From positions 1 to 5,891 of the forward strand of contig JALWML010000183.1 in the NCBI GenBank assembly GCA_027083915.1: DNA of 5,891 nt, given 5' to 3'. Numbering within the stretch: the stretch's first letter is position 1; the number at the start of each line of letters is the position of its first letter. Source of the stretch: Lysobacterales bacterium (lineage in GTDB: Bacteria; Pseudomonadota; Gammaproteobacteria; Xanthomonadales; Marinicellaceae). Below, piece by piece: positions 1 to 4,514 of this stretch. Under the pieces are notes generated by a model. It searched no databases, was not told the origin of the DNA, and was given only the letters and a program-made list of their open reading frames with translations. Made by a program: the position numbers and the translations under genes.

Positions 1-1
1 C

Positions 2-442
2 GAAACCAACACAATAGGCAACACCATAGCAAGATACCATTATGGCGACCGCTACCAGTTAGCTGAACAAAGAAACAACATAAACAGCTACTACCACGTG
101 GATTCACTTGGAACAAATGTGGCAGTGACTAATCAAGATGGCTCAATCCAAGCCAGATATGAGTATGATGCCTATGGAAATCTGCTTACTCAAGCTGGGA
201 GTAGTGAAACACCGTTTGGCTTTACGGGTTATCAAAAAGATGATGATACTGGGCTTTATTATGCTAATGCTAGGTATTATGATTCAGAGACTGGGCGATT
301 TAATCGCGAGGATCCGTTTGATGGAAAGGTGAACGAACCACCATCATTACACAGATATTTATATGCAAATGTTAATCCTACTTATTTTGTTGACCTCACA
401 GGTAAAGCAGCATATGCTTTTGATGGCACAAATGGAGTTTAA
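2..442 (+). CDS. Rhs/YD-repeat protein, C-terminal core fragment (5' end outside window; toxin tail interrupted)
   Basis: The frame is open from the first bases of the window and encodes 146 residues before a TAA. It is the end of an Rhs repeat-associated core. YYHVDSLG lies near residues 30-37, YEYDAYGN at about 53-60, GFTGYQKDDDTGLYYANARY at about 73-92, YDSETGRF directly after, and a DP at 104-105. The Rhs boundary NPTYFVDLTG (family pattern NPxxxxDPxG) is at 125-134. In this family the core forms a shell around a variable C-terminal toxin that follows the boundary and is exported, often by a type VI system. Here only about 12 residues follow (AAYAFDGTNG then V) before the stop. That stop lies inside the inverted repeat at 437-460, so it appears to be created by an inserted unit rather than to be the native end. 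The GTG at 98 is internal, not a start. The phrase AFDGTN faintly recalls the opening of DUF2235 phospholipase effectors, which is too short to assign. Family call is firm; the truncation cause is inferred. Confidence 0.9.
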   Translation, partial: ETNTIGNTIARYHYGDRYQLAEQRNNINSYYHVDSLGTNVAVTNQDGSIQARYEYDAYGNLLTQAGSSETPFGFTGYQKDDDTGLYYANARYYDSETGRFNREDPFDGKVNEPPSLHRYLYANVNPTYFVDLTGKAAYAFDGTNGV

Positions 443-460
443 GGGGTCGGTACCCTTTTT
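437..460 (+). repeat. Left inverted repeat / REP-like hairpin of the RAYT unit
   Basis: It contains the hairpin AAGGG-GTCGGTA-CCCTT followed by three further T residues, so on the + strand it could also act as a weak Rho-independent terminator. The TAA that ends the Rhs frame (440-442) lies within it. Its reverse complement matches 1199-1222 at 21 of 24 bases. Confidence 0.75.
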
Positions 461-503
461 GTGAATTCTGTGCTAGACTACACTTTTCACACTAGTAATT
501 ATC

Positions 504-1190
504 ATGCCAAGAAAACCTCGTTTTTTTGTTTCTAGTGTTGCCAATCATGTAATCCAACGCGGTAATAATAAGGAAGCTGTGTTTTTTGAAGAGGAAGATT
601 ATCGAAAATACCTCACCATATTAAATGAAGCAGCAACAAAATATAGTGTAAAAATTCATGCCTATGTTTTGATGACAAACCACATTCATCTGTTAGCCAC
701 AGCAGATACTACAAATGGCATCAGTCAAATGATACAGCAAGTCGGTCGATTTTATGTGCCTTATGTGAATTTTAAATACAAAAGAACGGGCACATTGTGG
801 GAAGGTCGTTTTAAAAGTTCTTTGGTTTCTGATGATTTATATGTATTGGCTTGTATGCGTTATATCGAAATGAACCCTGTAAGAGCCCACATGGTAAAAG
901 CACCACAAGATTATAAATGGTCTAGCTATCATTTCAATGTAAGAGGTGCCTATGACTCAGTGGTTTCTGAGCATATTAGTTATAAAGCTTTAGCAAGAAG
1001 TAGAAAAAAGCAGCAGGAAACTTACCGCGATTTATTTTTAGAACATTTGGATGAAAAGCTATTATCAGATATTCGAAATTGTGCCCAAACAGGAACACCG
1101 CTTGGAAATAATAAATTCAAAGCACAAATAGAATCAAAGCTTAAAATAAAAGTAGGGTATAATACTCGTGGAAGACCGAGAAAGTTATGA
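504..1190 (+). CDS. REP-associated tyrosine transposase (RAYT; IS200-like Y1 transposase family)
   Basis: The 228-residue protein is full length for this family. It begins with the typical MPRKPRF and HVIQRGNN and carries the HUH metal-binding motif as HIH at residues 60-62 (LMTNHIHLL). The family blocks RTGTLWEGRFKSSLV (94-108) and RYIEMNPVRA (119-128) follow. Tyr120 in the latter is the best candidate nucleophile, by analogy with the YIxxNPV segment of E. coli TnpA-REP; this is inferred from motif position. The C-terminus ends in the basic GRPRKL seen in relatives. Family enzymes cut and join single-stranded DNA at REP hairpins and are usually domesticated single-copy genes. No convincing Shine-Dalgarno precedes ATG 504, but the N-terminal match supports that start. 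All key motifs are intact, so the enzyme may be active. It sits between inverted repeats that are its likely substrates. Confidence 0.93.
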   Translation: MPRKPRFFVSSVANHVIQRGNNKEAVFFEEEDYRKYLTILNEAATKYSVKIHAYVLMTNHIHLLATADTTNGISQMIQQVGRFYVPYVNFKYKRTGTLWEGRFKSSLVSDDLYVLACMRYIEMNPVRAHMVKAPQDYKWSSYHFNVRGAYDSVVSEHISYKALARSRKKQQETYRDLFLEHLDEKLLSDIRNCAQTGTPLGNNKFKAQIESKLKIKVGYNTRGRPRKL

Positions 1191-1198
1191 AAAACCTT

Positions 1199-1222
1199 AA
1201 AAAGGGTACTAATCCCTTAAAC
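1199..1222 (-). repeat. Right inverted repeat / REP-like hairpin of the RAYT unit
   Basis: It lies 8 bases beyond the transposase stop codon. The hairpin is AAGGG-TACTAAT-CCCTT (1202-1218). It shares the outer arms AAAAAGGGTAC and CCCTTAAAC with the reverse complement of the left copy and differs at three central positions. The lack of full identity suggests that the unit is not newly inserted, or that the two ends are functionally distinct REP variants. Confidence 0.72.
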
Positions 1223-1369
1223 CTCAAACTTTTAACCGATCAATGCGCTACATTTGGTTGTTCAGTTGTGAAAGGTGCAGGATTAAAGCCGCCAACTGCT
1301 GGGATACCCAAAAGACCTCGTAAAATTTATAATTCTATAATGGATGAAATTTATGAAAATTACTATTGA
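1223..1369 (+). pseudogene. Probable C-terminal remnant of the Rhs toxin domain
   Basis: From the end of the right repeat the frame stays open for 48 codons to a TGA, in the same register as the Rhs core upstream of the RAYT unit. An ATG at 1187 formally opens this frame, but it overlaps the transposase stop and translates the repeat, so it is unlikely to be a real start. The peptide contains DQCATFGCSV, then KGAGLKPPTAGIPKRPRKIY, and ends DEIYENYY. It is basic and proline-rich in the middle, with two cysteines. I do not recognise a toxin family. The assignment rests on position: frame register with the Rhs gene, and overlap with the next gene, the usual toxin-immunity layout. Joined to the core it would give a tail of only about 58 residues after the boundary, short for a toxin, so sequence may also have been lost. 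Confidence 0.45.
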
Positions 1370-1769
1370 GATAGATAAAATTGAAAAAAGTGAAGGCTTT
1401 ATGGTCTTACAGCTTTTTGATAACATAACTAAAGAAACAGATGTTATTATTGATAAACAAGGATTTGTTTATACAGCCAGTAAGTATAAATCTGTTGCAC
1501 CATTCAAATCCATTAACTCAGTTACTTTCTTAAAAGACACTAATAGACTTAAAACTAAGGTTTTGTTATTTGTTGATGGAGATGATAAATGGAATGAGAA
1601 AATGAAAAAGAAGCATCCCATTAAATTTAAATTAGGCCTTATGAGACCCTATTATTCTTTTGTTAAAGAATTAGGAACAGTACCAAATCCAAAGGATGTC
1701 GATCAAATTATAGATATGTTGCGTTATTTAAAATACAAGGTTGAAGTTTACACTGAAGAAGTTAGCTAA
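1353..1769 (+). CDS. Hypothetical protein, candidate immunity protein of the interrupted Rhs toxin
   Basis: The frame encodes 138 residues from ATG 1353, or 141 from ATG 1344. I prefer 1353 because a GGATG purine stretch at 1342-1346 sits about 6 bases ahead of it and nothing suitable precedes 1344. The start overlaps the end of the toxin-tail frame (stop 1367-1369), the typical coupling of toxin and immunity genes. The protein is small, soluble and lysine-rich, with no signal peptide or membrane segment. The first half looks beta-rich (alternating hydrophobics such as KVLLFVDGDDKW); the end looks helical and then strand-like (DVDQIIDMLRYLKYKVEVY). No family is recognised. The immunity role is inferred from position only; it could be an unrelated orphan. 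A terminator follows directly, so the gene ends the locus. Because the upstream Rhs frame is interrupted, expression may now depend on read-through or an unseen promoter. Confidence 0.6.
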   Translation: MKITIEIDKIEKSEGFMVLQLFDNITKETDVIIDKQGFVYTASKYKSVAPFKSINSVTFLKDTNRLKTKVLLFVDGDDKWNEKMKKKHPIKFKLGLMRPYYSFVKELGTVPNPKDVDQIIDMLRYLKYKVEVYTEEVS

Positions 1770-1786
1770 AAATCACCAACAAATCA

Positions 1787-1810
1787 AAAGCCGCTAATCA
1801 GCGGTTTTTT
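1787..1810 (+). terminator. Rho-independent terminator closing the Rhs/orphan locus
   Basis: A perfect 5-bp stem CCGCT/AGCGG (1791-1795 and 1800-1804) with loop AATC is followed by six T residues and preceded by AAAAG, which extends the pairing. It begins about 20 bases after the stop codon of the candidate immunity gene. Confidence 0.85.
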
Positions 1811-2049
1811 CTTCTTTAGATTTCTTTATTTCATTTGCATGAAAAATACATAAGACATGCATACATTAAAATATGTAAATTCCAATAATTGTATAAACCA
1901 ACACACGGATGAGTTATGTTTGAATAGATTTGGATGTTAGATTTTGAAATTTTTGTTCAGATATGTGAAAAAACCAATATTTCACTTATTCGAAACAAAG
2001 GTGTAAATCTCACACGTCCTGTGAAGATTAAAAAGATGGTAGTTATTGA
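1811..2049. other. AT-rich intergenic stretch with no supported gene
   Basis: No coding frame here has family resemblance or a ribosome-binding site. A short inverted repeat GCATG/CATGC is present around 1838-1861, too short to name. A 64-codon frame beginning at 1934 runs into the minus-strand remnant and has no recognisable content. Confidence 0.5.
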
Positions 2050-2400
2050 CTATTCTAAAGCAGGAATTAAGCTAATATCTTGTTTGATTTTATTCTTAAT
2101 ATTCTCAACAAATTTCTTTAATTGTTGAACTGTGCCACTAAATTTGACAGAATCAAATTTGAACGCCGAAGGCGGCACGAAGTGGGATTTACAGGGACGT
2201 AAATCATAGAAACTTCCTGTCACTTTATCCTCTAAGTTCGCTTGCCTTGCAATATTTTCGTTTAACATTTTCATAAACCATGAAATACTCATTAACCTTT
2301 TTCTGTATTTGTCCGCTAACAAATAAACCAAAGCCAAAACAGCTTTGGATTGAGGCTGATTTTCCATATAATCCTGACATACTTTTGGCAATTGACACAA
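2050..2400 (-). pseudogene. Degraded remnant of a long-type RAYT transposase fused to a hairpin cluster
   Basis: This 116-codon minus-strand frame contains a central block matching what I know of the roughly 300-residue Y1 transposases: KYRKRLMSISWFMKMLNENI followed by ARQANLEDKVTGSF (residues 31-64, positions about 2209-2310). Family members have this block and then continue GRFWEGRFKSQALLDE and a YVDLNPIRA segment. Here the match ends after TGSF, and neither the NPIRA segment nor the N-terminal HUH motif is present. The rest (YDLRPCKSHFVPPSAF to the end) is a translation through the hairpin cluster at 2105-2205 and is probably not a real protein sequence. The gene is therefore truncated at both ends and non-functional. 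It belongs to a different RAYT lineage from the intact copy at 504-1190. The match is from memory of the family. Confidence 0.6.
2105..2205. repeat. Multi-hairpin REP-like element
   Basis: Four inverted repeats lie within 101 bases. They are TCAACAA/TTGTTGA (2105-2111, 2122-2128), AAATTTGA/TCAAATTT (2140-2147, 2153-2160, perfect 8 bp, 5-nt loop), CGCC/GGCG with a GAA loop (2164-2174; TTC on the other strand), and GATTTAC/GTAAATC (2186-2192, 2199-2205, perfect 7 bp). The second and third are enclosed by GTGC/GCAC (2132-2135, 2175-2178), so either strand could fold into a three-way junction. The last hairpin begins 3 bases from where transposase homology ends. The arrangement suggests a structured mobile palindrome or a folded RNA rather than coding sequence. 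The family is not recognised. Confidence 0.65.
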
Positions 2401-2543
2401 CTGTGACCCATAGGCAAAAACTTGTTTTTATTCAACTCATCCCTGAGTCTCACCTTCGTCCATGAAGGCTTACGTGAAAATTCTTTCCTGAAGAATTTTT
2501 CATCCCAATTATCGGTTGAATTTATCTTCAAAGGGCGGGACAT
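2401..2543 (-). other. Short unrecognised minus-strand frame, probably decayed coding sequence
   Basis: A minus-strand ATG at 2541-2543 opens a 75-codon frame that runs to 2316 and overlaps the transposase remnant in another frame. Its first half (MSRPLKINSTDNWDEKF, later EFSRKPSWTKVRLRDELNK) looks coding-like in composition. The second half (KYVRIIWKISLNPKLFWLW) looks like out-of-frame reading. A TGA immediately precedes the ATG, and no Shine-Dalgarno is evident. It may be an older gene fragment next to the RAYT remnant. No function can be offered. Confidence 0.25.
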
Positions 2544-2600
2544 TCACTTTATTTATACTCTTTTCATTAATTTCTTTATCAAAAATTGTGGTAGAACATA

Positions 2601-2640
2601 AAAAATCCCCCTCGGCCCCCTTTACAAAGGGGGAAGTAAG
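2601..2640 (+). repeat. REP-like palindrome, left half of a BIME-like pair
   Basis: The core is a perfect palindrome CCCCCTTT-AC-AAAGGGGG (2616-2633, 8-bp stem, 2-nt loop) preceded by AAAAATCCCCCTCGG. This C-rich, TTTACAAA-centred repeat type is familiar as an interspersed repeat in AT-rich bacterial genomes. Confidence 0.75.
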
Positions 2641-2680
2641 AGTTGTTTTGAATATCTCAGATTATTTTTAAAAATCGATT

Positions 2681-2718
2681 TGCTCCCTCCTTTACAAAGG
2701 AGGGCTGGGGTGGATTTT
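2681..2718 (-). repeat. REP-like palindrome, right half of a BIME-like pair
   Basis: The core is CCCTCCTTT-AC-AAAGGAGGG (2685-2704, perfect 9-bp stem). Read on the minus strand it begins AAAATCCACCCCAGCCCTCC, parallel to the AAAATCCCCCTCGGCCCCC head of the 2601 copy. The two are therefore oppositely oriented variants about 40 bases apart, the layout of a bacterial interspersed mosaic element. Confidence 0.75.
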
Positions 2719-2779
2719 CTATGGTTAATATGAGTGTTGAAAAAGTAAATTACTGAATCTCTCTGATAATTTGCAGCGA

Positions 2780-2905
2780 ATGAATTTGTATGATGGAACA
2801 TGGCATATTCAAATCAAATGTTTTGATAAATGGTGCTACAAAGCAATCGGAACAATAGATAATTTTAAAAAATACTGTCAATCACATAAGCAGAAATATA
2901 TTTAG
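2780..2905 (+). CDS. Doubtful 41-residue ORF, possibly a gene remnant
   Basis: ATG 2780 opens 41 codons to a TAG: MNLYDGTWHIQIKCFDKWCY, then a C-terminal half containing TIDNFKKYC and ending SHKQKYI. The frame is open upstream to a TGA at 2738-2740 but offers no earlier ATG. No good ribosome-binding site precedes the start. The peptide is rich in aromatic residues, with three cysteines, and reads more like protein than random AT-rich sequence. No family is recognised. It may be the end of a decayed gene left beside the repeats, or chance. Confidence 0.2.
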   Translation: MNLYDGTWHIQIKCFDKWCYKAIGTIDNFKKYCQSHKQKYI

Positions 2906-3070
2906 GGTTTGCCAAAGGTGGTTAAGGTTATAAAGTTTTGATTTGGTGTTTGTTTTTTGTTGGAAAGGTTAAGAGATTATCACGTCGCTCCTCTTTGCCA
3001 TTACAGTCCTTTCTTTGCGTTACTAAAGCCAAAAATTTCAGGTCACAATGATTAATGAGGTTGTAGAAAA
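2906..3070. other. Non-coding stretch with degenerate repeat-like sequence
   Basis: I see no gene here. Around 2968-3025 the sequence (AGAGATTATCACGTCGCTCC onward) resembles a common type of decayed interspersed repeat. It also contains an imperfect internal duplication, TCTTTGCCATTAC versus TCTTTGCGTTAC, about 20 bases apart. Evidence is by eye only. Confidence 0.35.
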
Positions 3071-3093
3071 GCTACTTTAGTTTGAAAAGTAGC
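3071..3093 (-). terminator. Hairpin, possible Rho-independent terminator of the minus-strand operon
   Basis: A perfect 8-bp stem GCTACTTT/AAAGTAGC (3071-3078, 3086-3093) has a 7-nt loop. Read on the minus strand it is followed by TTTTCTAC, a short T run. It lies about 110 bases after the stop of the acetyltransferase gene. The stem has only moderate GC content and the T run is short, so termination would be weak. Confidence 0.5.
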
Positions 3094-3201
3094 ATTGTCA
3101 ATCGGTATCGGGGATGACGTATTGTATTTTAATCTGTGTTATTCTGCGGATAAGTGTTTTTCTTTTCGCTGCGTTTTTTGTGTCGCTGTGAGAAATTGTG
3201 C

Positions 3202-3735
3202 TTATATTAAATTTTTCTCCATCGGTAAAAACTCAATTGTATTGCCATCATTCATGGTGTGTATGATGGTCTTATCACCTTTGTAGCCATGTTTCTTATA
3301 AAAATTAACACCTGATAAGGTGCTCATCAACTCTGTTGATTGAAATCCTCGTTTTATCGCTTCTTGTTCACAGTGTTCGATGATTTGATTGCCTAATCCT
3401 CTTCTTGCATAATCTGGGTGAATAAAAAAAGCTCGAATTTTGGCTGCATCCGCCTTAGGGGTAAGTTTTTCTGGGTCGCGTAAATTGTTATTATCACTGC
3501 CAAACAAGGTCTTTCGATAACTCCAGCCACCGCAGGCAATAAGCTGCGAGTCTTTTTCGATAACAAAATAGGTTTTATCTTTGATTAATTGAGTGTCCAC
3601 GCCAAAGGCACTTTTTAAAGCTGATTCAATGGTGTTTTTGTCATAGAATTGTCCACCAAGTTGTCGAGCGGATAGCGCAATCAGCTCTGTTATGGCTTCG
3701 ATGTCTTTTGTTGTGGCGTTACGTAAATGGTTCAT
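3202..3735 (-). CDS. GNAT family N-acetyltransferase
   Basis: The 177-residue protein has the layout of a GCN5-related acetyltransferase, which moves an acetyl group from acetyl-CoA to an amine. Motif A is clear: IRAFFIHPDY at 100-109, then ARRGLGNQII at 110-119, where RRGLGN is the R/Q-x-x-G-x-G/A pyrophosphate-binding loop for CoA. The C-terminal GVNFYKKHGY (142-151) is the usual motif B end region. The central FVIEKDSQLIACGGW (57-71) gives the two preceding strands. A stretch around 76-96 (LFGSDNNNLRDPEKLTPKAD) is a longer loop than in minimal members and may shape substrate choice. The substrate is unknown; the protein should be cytoplasmic. It is the last gene of a three-gene operon. Its ATG overlaps the previous stop as TAATG and has no clear Shine-Dalgarno of its own, so it is probably translated by coupling. 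Confidence 0.92.
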   Translation of the reverse strand: MNHLRNATTKDIEAITELIALSARQLGGQFYDKNTIESALKSAFGVDTQLIKDKTYFVIEKDSQLIACGGWSYRKTLFGSDNNNLRDPEKLTPKADAAKIRAFFIHPDYARRGLGNQIIEHCEQEAIKRGFQSTELMSTLSGVNFYKKHGYKGDKTIIHTMNDGNTIEFLPMEKNLI

Positions 3736-4511
3736 TATTTTTTAGGGTAAATCCAACCTGAAATTTCACCACCTGTTTTGTTGCTTTTTCTATTGTGAGC
3801 TACATCAATCAAAGTATAGTGACCATTAACAGTGAATAAACTGATTTTACGGGCGTATTTGTTGGGTTTTCTCCATTTCTTATTATCGTAATTTTCTTCA
3901 GCTAGTGAAACTGTCCCTTTTTTTAGGTTGACATCCACGACAACAGCTACATGACCGTGTTGCCATAAGGGGTTGCTTCGGTCCGGATAATAAATGACTA
4001 AATCACCAATTTTAGGTGCACGCGTTGCTGTGCCGTTAATCGAACGAGCCAATGGAAAGCTTTTGTTGGTGCGAATATCTTTGCCTTCGGTTAAATAGAT
4101 AATCTCGTGTGCACTATCAATACTTCCATAGGTTATGCCTTTATTAATCATCCACCAACGACGCGAGTATTCTACACATTGGTTAATCAAACCGATGTAA
4201 TGCAAATTGTCATCTTTGGGGTTGCTCTTATGTATGGTGACTTCGCCAGTGGTGAGGTTTAAAAAGGAGTACTCATTCTTAATGCATTGCGAGCGACAAT
4301 TTGAATAGGCATCAATTCCACCAGCTGAACCTAATTTTTTGCCAAAGTCCGTCACACAACCAACATCGCATAGTTGCTTGTTTTTTTCAAACATGGCTTT
4401 GCTTTGTTCTTTAGAAAAAGCAGGAGGTTTAGCACGCAGCCCATAACCATCGGTGTTAGGCAATTGGGCAAAAGAAGTGGTTGTCAGTAACAATAAAAGA
4501 ATGAGTTTCAT
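3735..4511 (-). CDS. Exported CHAP-domain amidase with twin CX3C motif (Gsp amidase-like)
   Basis: The 258-residue protein begins with a clear signal peptide (MKLILLLLLTTTSFA, likely cut after Ala15), so it should act in the periplasm. Residues 48-76 hold two CX3C pairs, CDVGC and CRSQC, 19 residues apart, the spacing expected of a disulfide-linked helical hairpin. The C-terminal domain is a CHAP cysteine amidase. NQCVEYSRRWW places the nucleophile at Cys112, GDLVIYY is at 169-175, GHVAVVVDV places the histidine at 187, and LAEENYDN at 203-210 supplies the acidic residue. These blocks resemble the amidase half of glutathionylspermidine synthetase/amidase more than phage-type CHAP lysins. A role in cleaving peptidoglycan peptides or gamma-glutamyl/polyamine amides is possible; the substrate is not shown. 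A Shine-Dalgarno GGAGAA (4518-4523) overlaps the end of the upstream gene, 3 nt away. It is the middle gene of the operon. Confidence 0.88.
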   Translation of the reverse strand: MKLILLLLLTTTSFAQLPNTDGYGLRAKPPAFSKEQSKAMFEKNKQLCDVGCVTDFGKKLGSAGGIDAYSNCRSQCIKNEYSFLNLTTGEVTIHKSNPKDDNLHYIGLINQCVEYSRRWWMINKGITYGSIDSAHEIIYLTEGKDIRTNKSFPLARSINGTATRAPKIGDLVIYYPDRSNPLWQHGHVAVVVDVNLKKGTVSLAEENYDNKKWRKPNKYARKISLFTVNGHYTLIDVAHNRKSNKTGGEISGWIYPKK

Positions 4512-4514
4512 TTC

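Larger units (their letters stand above)
437..1222 (+). mobile_element. RAYT transposition unit bounded by 24-bp imperfect inverted repeats
   Basis: Positions 437-460 and 1199-1222 are inverted copies of each other, matching at 21 of 24 bases. The three mismatches fall in the centre. Each copy holds a small hairpin with stem AAGGG/CCCTT and a 7-nt loop (441-457 with loop GTCGGTA; 1202-1218 with loop TACTAAT). Between them is a single complete RAYT gene. This matches the usual arrangement of a REP-associated tyrosine transposase with its cognate REP palindromes on both sides. No target-site duplication is seen, as expected for HUH/Y1 enzymes. The unit is 786 bp, a multiple of three, so the Rhs frame to its left and the open frame to its right are in register. 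Exact borders are inferred from the repeats. Confidence 0.7.

Noticed and set aside
98..442. GTG at 98 as the start of a separate small gene
   Set aside because: The same frame is open back to position 2 and encodes upstream Rhs sequence (YYHV directly before), so the gene simply enters from outside the window.
1187..1222. ATG 1187 as the start of a 60-residue protein
   Set aside because: It overlaps the transposase stop, lacks a ribosome-binding site and would translate the inverted repeat. Only the part after 1222 is plausible ancient coding sequence.
1934..2128. 64-codon + strand frame
   Set aside because: No recognisable content or ribosome-binding site. It ends inside the hairpin cluster and opposes the transposase remnant.
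2601..2718. CRISPR array or terminator pair
   Set aside because: There are only two palindromes, of different sequence and opposite orientation, with no regular spacers. Neither is followed by a T run after a gene.
3101..3120. ATCGGTATCGGGGATGACG as part of a GC-rich interspersed palindrome
   Set aside because: It resembles one arm of a known repeat type, but no opposite arm is present, so it cannot be called.
3145..3153. TTATCCGCA on the minus strand as a DnaA box
   Set aside because: It is a single site with one mismatch to TTATCCACA, with no cluster and no origin-type context.
3095..3286. 63-codon + strand frame
   Set aside because: It lies partly antisense to the GNAT gene and otherwise in repeat-like sequence, with no family resemblance.
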